A DNA stretch of 64,000 bases from Puccinellia tenuiflora. Taxonomy: Eukaryota > Streptophyta > Magnoliopsida > Poales > Poaceae. Below the pieces are notes generated by a model. It saw nothing but the letters and a program-made list of their open reading frames with translations, was not told where the DNA came from and did no database searches. Positions 1 through 11,457 of this stretch are shown in pieces. Location of the stretch: contig QRDG01001725.1 of assembly GCA_012064385.1 (NCBI GenBank), forward strand, positions 1,240,001-1,304,000, written 5' to 3'. The translations under genes were made by a program, and so were the position numbers. Each line of letters opens with the position of its first letter. Within the stretch, counting starts at the first letter, position 1.

Positions 1-49
1 ATATTTTGGGTTTTGTTGTCCATAATAAATATAATTAAATGTGATATAT

Positions 50-3000
50 TTAGGGTTTTCCATTTTGTTATTTTTATTTCTTACGGTGTTTTCGAAATTT
101 GGTTAAACTAGTCGAGGTGACCGTTTCAGCCCGGTTTCAGCTGAATCGGCATGAAACCGTTTAGAATGCCGAAAATTCTAGAAAGCTCGAAATGCATAAT
201 TTTGGGCGGTCGTCCGTAAAATGATGTCCGCCTTGAGAGAAAAATGGATCGGTGCCATTTTCGATGATCCTCTCGGTAGCCGCTTCACAAAAAACCCTGC
301 TTCCGACACTTAGAAAATGAAAAGTGGTTTTTTTTGTGAAACAAGTCGAAATCTTCCTTCGGCAACATTGTTTGCCATCACATGATGCACGCATGTGCCA
401 AATTTGGGCCCATTTGAAGAAACTATGTTACTACCGTGGCCAAAACCCTGCTTCTTTGACTTGAAAGTTACGAATGTTCGTTCGAGGTAGCAAGTTTCTG
501 TGAACACTTTTTTAACGAAAGTTTAGCATTGCAAGTTATATTTTTTGGTAACTAGGTCACGTATCATGACGCAACGCGTAGGTTTTCCATTTTTCTGATT
601 TTTTTTGAATTTCTTATGGTGATTTCAAAATCCGGTCAAACTAGTCGCGGTTACCGTTTCTGGCTAGTGGTTGAATCGTGCGAATATTTTGTCGTATCTC
701 TGATGAAATGGATACCTGTGAATCTAAAATGATTTTCGAAAAATAACGGGTAATCTATGTAGCACCTGCAGTTCAAATTCAGCCCGGTTTCAGCTGAATC
801 GGCATGAAACCGTTTAGAATGCCGAAATTCTAGAAAGCTCGAAAATGCATAATTTTGGGCGGTCGTCCGTAAAATGATGTCCGCCTTGAGAGAAAAATGG
901 ATCGGTGCCATTTTCGATGATCCTCTCGGTAGCCGCTTCACAAAAAACCCTACTTCCGACACTTAGAAAATGAAAAGTGGTTTTTTTTTGTGAAACAAGT
1001 CGAAATCTTCCTTCGGCAACATTGTTTGCCATCACATGATGCACGCATGTGCCAAATTTGGGCCCATTTGAAGAAACTATGTTACTACCGTGGCCAAAAC
1101 CCTGCTTCTTTGACTTGAAAGTTACGAATGTTCGTTCGAGGGTAGCAAGTTTCTGTGAACACTTTTTTAACGAAAGTTTCGTATTGCAAGTTTATATTTT
1201 TTTTTGGTAACTAGGTCACGTATCATGACGCAACGCGTAGGTTTTCCATTTTTCTGATTTTTTTTGAATTTTTTATGGTGATTTCAAAATCCGGTCAAAC
1301 TAGTCGGGGTTACCGTTTCTAGCTAGTGGTTGAATCGTGCGAATATTTTGTCGTATCTCTGATGAAATGGATACCTGTGAATCTAAAAATGATTTTTTCG
1401 GAAAAATAACGGGTAATCTATGTAGCACCTGCAGTTCAAATTCTACCCGGTTTCAGCTGAATCGGCATGAAACCGTTTAGAATGCCGAAAATTCTAGAAA
1501 GCTCGAAAATGCATGATTTTGGGCGGTCGTCCGTAAAATGATGTCCGCCTTGAGAGAAAAATGGATCGGTGCCATTTTCGATGATCCTCTCGGTAGCCGC
1601 TTCACAAAAAACCCTGCTTCCGGCACTTAGAAAATGAAAAGTGGTTTTTTTTGTGAAACAAGTCGAAATCTTCCTTCGGCAACATTGTTTGCCATCACAT
1701 GATGCACGCATGTGCCAAATTTGGGCCCATTTGAAGAAACTATGTTACTACCGTGGCCAAAACCCTGCTTATTTGACTTGAAAGTTACGAATGTTCGTTC
1801 GAGGGTAGCAAGTTTCTGTGAACACTTTTTTAACGAAAGTTTCGTATTGCAAGTTTATATTTTTTTTTGTAACTAGGTCACATATCATGACGCAACGCGT
1901 AGGTTTTCCATTTTTCTGATTTTTTTTGAATTTCTTACGGTGATTTCAAAATCCGGTCAAACTAGTCGCGGTTACCGTTTCTGGCTAGTGGTTGAATCGT
2001 GCGAATATTTTGTCGTATCTCTGATGAAATGGATACCTGTGAATCTAAAAATGATTTTTCGGAAAAATAACGGGTAATCTATGTAGCACCTGCAGTTCAA
2101 ATTCAGCCCGGTTTCAGCTGAATCGGCATGAAACCGTTTAGAATGCCGAAAATTCTAGAAAGCTCGAAAATGCATAATTTTGGGCGGTCGTCCGTAAAAT
2201 GATGTCCGCCTTGAGAGAAAAATGGATCGGTGCCATTTTCGATGATCCTCTCGGTAGCCGCTTCACAAAAAACCCTGCTTCCGACACTTAGAAAATGAAA
2301 AGTGTTTTTTTTTTGTGAAACAAGTCGAAATCTTCCTTCGGCAACATTGTTTGCCATCACATGATGCACGCATGTGCCAAATTTGGGCCCATTTGAAGAA
2401 ACTATGTTACTACCGTGGCCAAAACCCTGCTTCTTTGACTTGAAAGTTATGAATGTTCGTTCGAGGTAGCAAGTTTCTGTGAACACTTTTTTAACGAAAG
2501 TTTCGTATTGCAAGTTTATATTTTTTTTTGGTAACTAGGTCACGTATCATGACGCAACGCGTAGGTTTTCCATTTTTCTGATTTTTTTTTGAATTTCTTA
2601 CGGTGATTTCAAAATCCGGTCAAACTAGTCGCGGTTACCGTTTCTGGCTAGTGGTTGAATCGTGCGAATATTTTGTCGTATCTCTGATGAAATGGATACC
2701 TGTGAATCTAAAAATGATTTTTCGGAAAAATAACGGGTAATCTATGTAGCACCTGCAGTTCAAATTCAGCCCGGTTTCAGCTGAATCGGCATGAAACCGT
2801 TTAGAATGCCGAAAATTCTAGAAAGCTCGAAAATGCATAATTTTGGGCGGTCGTCCGTAAAATGATGTCCACCTTGAGAGAAAAATGGATCGGTGCCATT
2901 TTCGATGATCCTCTCGGTAGCCGATTCACAAAAAACCCTGCTTCCGGCACTTAGAAAATGAAAAGTGTTTTTTTTTTTGTGAAACAAGTCGAAATCTTCC

Positions 3001-4677
3001 TTCGGCAACATTGTTTGCCATCACATGATGCACGCATGTGCCAAATTTGGGCCCATTTGAAGAAACTATGTTACTAACGTGGCCAAAACCCTGCTTCTTT
3101 GACTTGAAAGTTACGAATGTTCGTTCGAGGGTAGCAAGTTTCTGTGAACACTTTTTTAACGAAAGTTTCGTATTGCAAGTTTATATTTTTTTTGGTAACT
3201 AGGTCACGTATAATGACGCAACGCGTAGGTTTTCCATTTTTCTGATTTTTTTTAATTTCTTACGGTGATTTCAAAATCCGGTCAAACTAGTCGCGGTTAC
3301 CGTTTCTGGCTAGTGGTTGAATCGTGCGAATATTTTGTCGTATCTCTGATGAAATGGATACCTGTGAATCTAAAAATGATTTTTCGGAAAAATAACGGGT
3401 AATCTATGTAGCACCTGCAGTTCAAATTCAGCCCGGTTTCAGCTGAATCGGCATGAAACCGTTTAGAATGCCGAAAATTCTAGAAAGCTCGAAAATGCAT
3501 AATTTTGGGCGGTCGTCCGTAAAATGATGTCCGCCTTGAGAGAAAAATGGATCGGTGCCATTTTCGATGATCCTCTCGGTAGCCGCTTCACAAAAAACCC
3601 TGCTTCCGACACTTAGAAAATGAAAAGTGGTTTTTTTTTGTGAAACAAGTCGAAATCTTCCTTCGGCAACATTGTTTGCCATCACATGATGCACGCATGT
3701 GCCAAATTTGGGCCCATTTGAAGAAACTATGTTACTACCGTGGCCAAAACCCTGCTTCTTTGACTTGAAAGTTACGAATGTTCGTTCGAGGTAGCAAGTT
3801 TCTGTGAACACTTTTTTAACGAAAGTTTCGTATTGCAAGTTTATATTTTTTTTGGTAACTAGGTCACGTATCATGACGCAACGCGTAGGTTTTCCATTTT
3901 TCTGATTTTTTTTGAATTTCTTACGGTGATTTCAAAATCCGGTCAAACTAGTCGCGGTTACCGTTTCTGGCTAGTGGTTGAATCGTGCGAATATTTTGTC
4001 GTATCTCTGATGAAATGGATACCTGTGAATCTAAAAATGATTTTTCGGAAAAATAACGGGTAATCTATGTAGCACCTGTAGTTCAAATTCAGCCCGGTTT
4101 CAGCTGAATCGGCATGAAACCGTTTAGAATGCCGAAAATTCTAGAAAGCTCGAAAATGCATAATTTTGGGCGGTCGTCCGTAAAATGATGTCCGCCTTGA
4201 GAGAAAAATGGATTGGTGCCATTTTCGATGATCCTCTCGGTAGCCGCTTCACAAAAAACCCTGCTTCCGACACTTAGAAAATGAAAAGTGGTTTTTTTTG
4301 TGAAACAAGTCGAAATCTTCCTTCGGCAACATTGTTTGCCATCACATGATGCACGCATGTGCCAAATTTGGGCCCATTTGAAGAAACTATGTTACTACCG
4401 TGGCCAAAACCCTGCTTCTTTGACTTGAAAGTTACGAATGTTCGTTCGAGGGTAGCAAGTTTCTGTGAACACTTTTTTAACGAAAGTTTCGTATTGCAAG
4501 TTTATATTTTTTTTTGGTAACTAGGTCACGTATAATGACGCAACGCGTAGGTTTTCCATTTTTCTGATTTTTTTTGAATTTCTTACAGTGATTTCAAAAT
4601 CCGGTCAAACTAGTCGCGGTTACCGTTTCTGGCTAGTGGTTGAATCGTGCGAATATTTTGTCGTATCTCTGATGAAA
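50..4677. repeat. Tandem array of a ~662 bp monomer, seven units
   Basis: The block CCCGGTTTCAGCTG recurs at 130, 783, 1446, 2107, 2770, 3432 and 4093, giving spacings of 653, 660-663, 661, 663, 662 and 661. Adjacent monomers differ mainly by single substitutions and by the length of poly-T runs, so the array is very homogeneous. The first unit is diverged up to about 127 and lacks roughly 135 bp present in the others: its CCGTTTC joins directly to AGCCCGG. The last unit stops abruptly at GATGAAA (4677). Each monomer leaves a minus-strand frame of about 80-150 codons open, which I treat as incidental. I cannot match the monomer to a named Triticeae satellite. Confidence 0.93.
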
Positions 4678-5350
4678 CTAGCATTCAACAAATATTAGCA
4701 TGTACCTGCTTTCTGCACTGCTGCACAAGGCCATTGTACCGTGTTAATTCAGTTCTCTAACCTTCACTAAAATATTTTTGGTCTGATTTTCCTTTACTAA
4801 ACGTACTGTGAATTGTTTATGTCGGAATATATAGTGTACCCCGGCCGTTGCAAATATTTACTCCTTCAAATGATTGCAACGAAGGATCTGCGTTCTACCC
4901 GTATTTGTGACATTAACTGATTGTTCACTTATTTTGTAGACATATCTAAAGCACAGTTTGGTTACAGCAAGGACGAGTTTGCCAATCTACTACTAAACGC
5001 CGATGCCGCTGGAACTGCTCTCACAGGAACCGATACCATTATAACCGCAGAACGGTTTTGTGGTTGCATTCTTGTACTCTTAATTTTAGCCATGCATGTC
5101 AAGGTTGCAAGAGTAATTATTCATATTTATACATACAATTTACGATTTTATTTGACTTACAATGTCATTTTGCAGCTAACAGTAATGCCAATTCTTACTC
5201 CAATCGTTGGTGTGGATATTCTACTTATTGTTGGGCTGTTAGAGCATCTCCAACAGACGACGCAAACCAAATTTAACTAACCTTTAGAGAATGAAAGGCT
5301 AAAAAAACTAGTTTCGACAGATGCAAAATTTTGCATCATGTCCCAAATCT
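4678..5350. other. Unassigned flank between tandem array and CACTA
   Basis: AT-rich single-copy-looking DNA. A frame at 4921-5280 (+) is open for 119 codons but has no recognisable domain; a TTTTGTAG at about 4938 and a TTTTGCAG at about 5175 look like splice acceptors, so a decayed gene fragment is possible. From about 5238 the sequence GAGCATCTCCAACAG appears, a terminus style common to small grass transposons; its right part may lie beyond the CACTA insertion. Bases 5348-5350 (tct) are the left copy of the CACTA target duplication. Confidence 0.4.
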
Positions 5351-5605
5351 CACTAATAGAAAACAGGCCTTTCGTCCGGGCCATTAGTCCCGGCCGTGGC
5401 CTGGGCCGGGACTAAAGGTCCGGCCACGTCGCCCCGAAACCGGCGGTGGCGTACGCCCCCTTTTGTCCCGAATCGTTCGGCCCCATTTGTCCCGGATTGA
5501 GATACAAACCGGGACTAAAGGGGTCTGCGGCCCGCTGCGGGCAGGTGCCCCCCTTTAGTCCCGGTTTGTATATCAAACCGGGACAAATAGGCTGGCCCTA
5601 TATAC
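5351..5605 (+). repeat. CACTA left terminus and subterminal repeats
   Basis: After the terminal CACTAATAG, the motif AGTCCCGG and its complement CCGGGACTAAAG recur in both orientations, with variants TTTGTCCCGGATTG and TTTAGTCCCGGTTTG. In CACTA elements such clusters are binding sites for the element's own DNA-binding protein and are needed for transposition. The block ends shortly before a CTATATACATG (5598-5608), which may serve as the promoter of ORF1. Confidence 0.85.
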
Positions 5606-5899
5606 ATGCCAGCCCCTCTCACTTCTCTCTTGTTTTTTTTTCTGGTGGGAGGTGGTGTAGGTTTGTGCTAGTTTTTGTTTTCTTCATATGCACTAGAGGT
5701 GTTCGGTGAAATGCCTGTTAGAGCGATGCCACTTGAATTCACACAAGATAAACATGATATGAGGTGCCCAAGCCACGCTTAAGCTTCCTCCTCTTTGTTT
5801 CCAAGTGTCCTAAAAGGTTAGCAACTATTTTCTCATTTAGACCATGCGGTACTAATTTTAGCATCGTGATTGCGTTTGATATATAGTTGCATGATGCAG

Positions 5900-6182
5900 A
5901 TGAGCCATCCATGGATGTACGGTGACCGATGCTCTGGCACTTATAAAGAAGGTGTGCGTTCTTTAATCGTTGTGGCCAAGGCGAACAAGTGACGGGATGG
6001 TTTTATGTGTTGTCCATGTGTTGAATGTCGGAATGAGAAGGATTACACTTTCTCAAGGGTCATTCAGAGCCACCTGCTTCGGTCCGGTTTCATGTCCGGC
6101 TATAATGTTTGGACCAAGCACGGAGAAAGAGGGGTTATGATGGAAGACGGCGATGAAGAAGAGAACGATGATGACAACTACC
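5900..6182 (+). pseudogene. CACTA ORF1 (TNP2-type transposase), N-terminal piece
   Basis: The frame from ATG 5900 begins with a W-M-Y-G-D-R motif and continues to CPCVECRN and RSGFMSGYNVWTKHGE, then an acidic run, typical of the transposase-associated N-terminal domain of plant CACTA TNP2 proteins. A probable 5' intron ends at TGATGCAG just before the ATG. A TGA at 5990-5992 replaces the cysteine codon expected after N-K and breaks the frame. The gene is then interrupted at 6182 by element A. The next codons resume at 17620 with YRSMFPEY, and the 5-bp duplication ctacc (6178-6182 and 17620-17624) marks the insertion. Non-functional. Confidence 0.85.
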
Positions 6183-7252
6183 TGATACATCCATTTTGCA
6201 TCACTATTTTACATCATAATTTACCTTTATTCATTGCTATATTTCATATTATGATGCAACACTTATGTTATTTTACCTTATTTTGCATGTTTTGCATTTA
6301 TTGGGGATGCATCTGCCGGAGCCTGGAATCAGCTGGAAATGTACCTGTCAAGATACCTGACGTCGGAAGCTCCAAAAATTCCAGAAAAATTCGGAGGATA
6401 ATATTTTGGGAAATAAGTCACAGAGCCAAAAGGGCGCACGGAGGCAAGCTCCAGGGAGCAGGGGAGGCCCCCTGCCACGGGTCCACCCTAGGCCTCGGGT
6501 GGGACCCGCCCCTGGCCCTTGTGGCCCCCCTCCGGCTCCCCTTCAGCGTATTACTTCCCTTTGACCTAAAAACATTGGGAGGATCGACGAATAATTTTTC
6601 CGCCGCCTCCACGAGGTGGACACCAGACAGAGAGAAGAAGAGCTCCGGCAGGGAGAAAACTGCCGGGGAATTTCCCTCCCGGAGGGGGGAATTTCCCTCT
6701 CGGAGGGGGGAATCGCCGCCATCGTCATCACCATCACGCCGGCATCATCGGGATCATCATCAACATCATCTCCACCATCAGCACCATCATCACCGCCGTC
6801 ATCCCATCTCATCTTGCTGTAACAATTATCATTGTGTTGCTATTAGTTCATCGGAATCGTATCCCGGGCGTTGATTACCACTTGTAGTTGATGTTTGAGA
6901 GTTTTATCGGTGAATTGTCATTACAATCAGATTGTTGCTCATATTCATATCACCTCTGATCATGATCTATATGATGTCTTGTGAGTAGTTCGTTTGGTTC
7001 TTGAGGACATGGGGAAAGCCTAGTTGCTAGTAATTGCATAATGTTGAGTAATATTTAATGGTTTGATTATGTTGTGGTGTTATTCCTCTAGTGGTATCAT
7101 ATGAATGTCGACTACATGATACCTCACCTTTCAAAGGGCCTAGGGGAATGCATGGTGTATTTAGTTTGCCTATGGTAGGGTTGCAGGAGTGAAAAACACC
7201 TAAACCCCAATTCGCAAACTAGTGCACTAGGGAGTGTAGGATCTCGGAGTTT

Positions 7253-8272
7253 CACTAGTAGGAAAACCCTTATCCACAGGGGGGTAGTCTATGGCGCACC
7301 TCAAAAGGGTGCTCCACAAAACAAATAGGCGTGGCGCACACCAAATGTATGCGCCACAGACTACATGTTGTTCGTGGCGCACCTCCAAAACCGTGCGCCA
7401 CGGACTACGTAGGCCCCACCACTGCCCAGCGCCCCCGGGCCGGCCCCCACAATCCGTGGTGCACCAAATAGAGATGCGCCACAGATAAGGTAGGTTATCA
7501 GTGGAGCACCCTTTTTGGTGCGCCACTGATTAGGGTGGGCAGGTTATCAGTGGCGCATCAAAAAAGGGTGCTCCACTGATAACCTACCTTATCTGTGGCG
7601 CATCTCTATTTGGTGCGCCACGGATTGTGGGGGCCGGCCCGGGGCGCTGGGCAGTGGTGGGGCCCGCGGACCCAGCTCCTCTCCTTCTCCTCCCCTTATA
7701 TATCCTCTCTCCACCTGCCACCTCCCCATTCTCCTCCACTTCTTCCCCCTCCTCTCATCTCCTTCTCTTTTCCTCCCTTCTCCTCCCTTCTCCTCCCTTC
7801 TCCATTCTCCTCCATCACCACCTCCTCCTTCCTCCTCCGGCGACACCCTCCTCCACCACCTCCGGTGACGCCCTCCACCACCTCCGGCGATGCCCTCCAC
7901 CACCTCCGGCCACCACCTCCGGTGTGGTTGGTTTTGGCCACGGCCTCCCGCACCTCCCCGCGGTGGTAGGTTGTGGCCACGGCCACGACCGAGCTCTGAC
8001 GAGATCCAGATCTAGATCCAGATCTGGATCCAGCCTTATTTTTTTGAATTTTGAAATCGGTATTAGTGGCGCACCAAAATGAGGTGTGCCACGGATAACA
8101 TATTAGTGGCGCACCAGGCCGGGGTGCGCCATGGATAAGCGAGGTAATCAGTGGCGCACATGGAGGTGCGCCACGAATATCACCTAATCAGTGGCATCTT
8201 ATCAGTGGCGCACGGGGGGTGCGCCACGAACCCCAAAAGGGTGCACCACAGATAGCCTTTTTCCTACTAGTG
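7253..8272. mobile_element. Non-autonomous mini-CACTA (1020 bp) nested in the LTR of A
   Basis: The ends CACTAGTAGGAAAA (7253) and TTTTTCCTACTAGTG (ending 8272) form a good terminal inverted repeat. The flanks are ttt at 7250-7252 and 8273-8275, and the undisturbed 3' LTR of A has a single TTT at the equivalent place. The interior is packed with the subterminal motif TGGCGCAC/GTGCGCCA in both orientations, plus a pyrimidine-rich stretch (7680-7950). No transposase is encoded. Long proline/serine frames across it are composition artefacts. Confidence 0.92.
7412..7664. repeat. Large fold-back inverted repeat inside the mini-CACTA
   Basis: The segment 7412-7527 is nearly the reverse complement of 7551-7664: GGCCCCACCACTGCCCAG on the left pairs with CTGGGCAGTGGTGGGGCC on the right, and the pairing continues through the GATGCGCCAC and GGTAGGTTATCAGTGG blocks to a ~25-base spacer. 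Transcripts would form a hairpin of over 110 bp. Confidence 0.88.
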
Positions 8273-8755
8273 TTTAAGGCTGTGGTTAGGTTTTTATCTT
8301 AATTACTTTCTTGTAGTTGCGGATGCTTGCAAGGAGTTTAATCACAAGTATGTATTTGTCCAAGTAAGGGCGGTGCATTAGCATAGGTCCACCCACACAG
8401 CACTTTATCAAAATGTTGAAGATTAATCACCGACGTGCAATGAAAATGACTAGGCAGAAGTTCCCATATGTCCTCGAGAACGTTTTAATCATCATAAGTA
8501 ACACAACCAGCTTGTCCTTTGAGCTTAAAAGGATTGGGCTATTTGCTGCAACTATTGTAGCACTCTTTTATTTACTTGTTCTTTATTTGTTCTTTATATC
8601 AAAACTCCAAAAATATTTCTCTTTTAGTGCTTGCAGTAAAACCTTGCTGAAATCCACTTATCAACACCTTCTGCTCCTTGTTGGGTTCGACACTCTTACT
8701 TATCGAAAGAACTACGATAGATCCCCTATACTTGTGGGTCATCAAGACTCTTTTC

Positions 8756-8773
8756 TGGTGCCGTTGCCGGGGA
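8756..8773 (+). promoter_or_regulatory. Primer binding site of A (tRNA-Asp type)
   Basis: TGGTGCCGTTGCCGGGGA lies 12 bases after the 5' LTR. It matches the complement of the plant tRNA-Asp 3' end (TGGCGCCGTTGCCGGGG) except for one C-to-T change. This primer choice is usual in the Athila lineage. Confidence 0.85.
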
Positions 8774-8859
8774 GTGAAGCGCTATTGGTAAGTGGAATTG
8801 GTAAGGAACACTTTTATTGTAGGTGCTGTTTTTATTTCTGTTTGTTACTTTGCTTCATT

Positions 8860-9495
8860 ATGGAGCACTCTTCACTTAGTATGTTGTTCGGGAGTGACTC
8901 TACCACCACACCCATGGTGGAGAAGAGTCCTCCACTCTCTGAAATTGATCCATTTAAAATACCTATGGGCATTATTGATCATGTTATGAGTAATCGTTAT
9001 GCAGGGGATGGGACTATCCATCCGGGTTATCATTTGCTTTATATTATCGAACTGTGTGAGCTATTTAAGATTGCAGGTATGCCAAGAGAGGTAACCATGA
9101 GGAAATTATTTTCAATATCAATAAAGGATAAAGCTATGTATTGGTATATGCTTCTGGATAATTCTCATTTGATGGATTGGAAAGAGCTTATGTCTCTCTT
9201 TTATTCTAAATTTTATCCTCTTCATGAAATTCATCAAGATAGAAATTATATTTACAACTGTTTGCCACGTGAAGGAGAAAGCATCACTCAAGCTTGGGGG
9301 AGGTTGAAATCTCTAATGCTCGAATGCCCCAATCATGAGCTTCCTAATGATATAATTGTCAACAATTTTTATGCAAGGCTATCACATCGTGATAAGGATA
9401 TGCTTGATGCTTCTTCTCTCGGATCTTTTACAAACAAGAAGGTTAATGATAAATGGGATCTCATTGAAAGGATTTATCGCAATGCGGAGGATTAG
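8860..9495 (+). pseudogene. gag of element A, first part
   Basis: The first ATG after the primer site (8860) opens a frame reading through a retrotransposon gag domain: W-K-E-L-M-S-L-F-Y-S-K-F-Y-P at about residues 108-121 and GESITQAWGRLKSLMLECP further on, the hallmark of the Retrotrans_gag family. The capsid protein packages the element RNA. The frame ends at TAG 9493-9495, where relatives have tryptophan (E-D-W-E), so this is a nonsense mutation rather than the true gag end. The next codons remain readable for a few residues before a frameshift. Confidence 0.85.
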
Positions 9496-9529
9496 GAGAT
9501 CGACAAAGGTACATAATCAGGTATAAATT

Positions 9530-10620
9530 ATGAGTATGACTGCATTAAAAAATTTCATGGAAACTGAACGTTTTAATGTGCTTAGTACTAAGTTTGGGAT
9601 CGATTCTCAAATTGTTGTTGATCTTTATAAATCCTTTGCTGATCATATTAATATCCCAAAAGAAAAGTGGAATAAGTACCATGAACCTTTTAAAGATGTT
9701 TGTAAAAAGGATGTGCTTGCTAGTAATGATATACCTGTGCACACGGTTGAATCTGTTTTACCTGCTATTCACGTTGAAAAAACACCCTTTCCTATAAGAA
9801 TTAAAGAACACTCAATTGTTGCTAATGTGGTTAATAAAAGTGAAAGAAAAACTTACGAACCTGATGAACAACTTGAAATTGCCTCTCCAGTAGATTTGGT
9901 TAAAGATCTTGTAACTGAGAACGTCGATGGAGGTTCTATTAATTTTTGTGAAGCTGCTACTAACATTGTTAGGCAAGATAAGAGTGCAAAAGTTTTTGGT
10001 ACTCCTGTTGTTTCTGTCAAAATAGGTGATCATTGCTATTATGGACTATGTGATATGGGAGCAAGTGCAAGTGCTATTCCTTATACACTTTATCAAGAAT
10101 AATGCGCGAGATTGCACCATGTGAGCTTGAAGATATTGATTTGGAGATTAAATTGGCTAATAGAGATGTCATTCACACGGTGGGAATTGTCAGAGACGTT
10201 GAAGTCTTATGTGGTAAGGTAAAATATCCAACTGATTTCCTTGTTTTGGGGTTAGTTAAAGATAAATTTTGTCCTATCATATTTGGTAGACCTTTCTTAT
10301 ATACTTGTAGTGTTGTTATAGACTTTAAGAAAGAAAATGTCTCTGTTCAATTCATTAGAGAACCATGTGAATTTAATTTTTCCAAATTTGCTAGACATCG
10401 TTATGATAAAGAATTACCTAATGAGGATCTTATCATTGAAAGAATTGCTTCTATTGCTGTGCCTCCTAACGATCCTTTGCAGCAATTTATGGAGGAGCAT
10501 GAGAATGATATGTTTATGCAGGAAAGCGAAGAAATTGATGAAGTCTTCTTTAGACAGCCGGCTATTCTAAAGCATGATCTACATGTGGAATCATTGGGGA
10601 CGCCCACGCCTCCAAAATGA
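9530..10620 (+). pseudogene. gag C-terminus and aspartic protease of A
   Basis: Two overlapping frames (9530-10102 and 10102-10620) form one ancestral reading. The first ends with the retropepsin active-site region LCDMGASASAIP. After a one-base loss near 10100 the protease continues with the conserved CPIIFGRPFL flap/terminal motif. The active-site triad is read as D-M-G, where relatives have D-L-G. A stop follows at 10618-10620, then a (TA)n run (10664-10682). The protease would cleave the Gag-Pol polyprotein. The frameshift makes this copy non-functional. Confidence 0.83.
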
Positions 10621-10752
10621 GATCCTGTTTTTGAATTAAAAGCTCTCCCAGATACTCTCAAATATATATATATATATATATATTTAGATGAGAAGAAAAT
10701 ATATCCTGTTATTATCAATTCTAACCTTTCATCAAGAGAAGAGGAGCGATTA

Positions 10753-11457
10753 TTGGAGGTTCTTAGGAAACATCAAGCTACAATGGGCTATACTTTGGAT
10801 GGTCTTCAAGGGATTTCTCCATCTATTTGTCAACATACAATTAATCTTGAACCTGATGCGAATCCCATTGTCGATCATCAACGAAGATTAAATCCAAAGA
10901 TGAAGGATGTGGCAAGAAATAAGATACTTAAGCTTCTCGATGCAGGTATAATCTATCCTATTGCTGATAGTAGATGGGTTAGTCCTGTTCATTGTGTTCC
11001 TAAAAAGGGAGTTATGAGTGTTGTTGCTAATGATAATAATGAACTCATTCCTCAGAGAACGGTTGTAGGTTATAGAATGTGCATTGATTATAGGAAGCTT
11101 AATAAGGATACTCGAAAAGATCATTATCCTTTGCCTTTTATTGATCAAATGCTTGAAATATTGTCTAAGAATACTCACTTTTGTTTTCCTGATGGTTATT
11201 CTGGTTTCTCTCAAATTGCTGTTAAATATGAAGATCAAGAAAAGACTACTTTTACTTATCCTTATGGAACTTATGCTTATAGACGTATGCCTTTTTGTTT
11301 GTGTAATGCACCTGCTATTTTTCATGGTTTTTGTGAGGAAATTGTGGAAGTCTTCATGGACGATTTCTCTGTCTATGGAACTTCTTTCGACAATTGTCTC
11401 TATAATCTTGACAAAGTTTTGCAAAGATGTAAGGAGACCAACCTTGTTCTCAACTGA
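10753..11457 (+). pseudogene. Reverse transcriptase of A, main domain
   Basis: The frame shows gypsy RT blocks in order: SRWVSPVHCVPKKG, YRMCIDYRKLNKDTRKDHYP, the GYSGFSQI block, and FMDDFSVYG with the catalytic D-D pair (the FMDD form seen in Athila elements). Between the block ending APAIFHGF and EEIVEVFMDD about nine residues expected from relatives (the R-C-M-M-A-I-F region) are missing in frame. This is a deletion close to the active site. The frame ends at TGA 11455-11457 in place of tryptophan (N-W-E-K-C). Confidence 0.87.

Larger units (their letters stand above)
6183..8743 (+). repeat. 5' LTR of element A, split by a mini-CACTA
   Basis: The LTR runs from TGATACATCC to GGGTCATCA. It is 2561 bp long only because a 1020 bp CACTA derivative sits at 7253-8272. 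Without that insert and its 3-bp duplication it matches the 1516 bp 3' LTR in length. A GC-rich block at about 6430-6560 and a CATCAT/CACCAT-rich run at about 6720-6800 lie in both copies. Confidence 0.9.

Noticed and set aside
161..4358. Minus-strand frames of 77-148 codons in each tandem unit as genes
   Set aside because: They are the same repeat read seven times, start at different points in different units and vary with poly-T length. Nothing indicates expression.
5058..5276. Hevein-like W-C-G-Y-S-T-Y-C-W segment
   Set aside because: The cysteine spacing does not fit a hevein domain, and the frame is short and overlaps another open frame.
6183..6874. Histidine/serine-rich frame continuing from CACTA ORF1 into LTR sequence
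   Set aside because: The part after 6182 is the LTR of A. The CAT/CAC run gives histidines by composition.
7589..8082. Proline/serine- or glycine/arginine-rich frames in the mini-CACTA
   Set aside because: They overlap on both strands over a pyrimidine-rich tract. No domain.
10664..10682. (TA)n microsatellite in the pol gene of A
   Set aside because: Real but ordinary; it adds nothing beyond showing decay.
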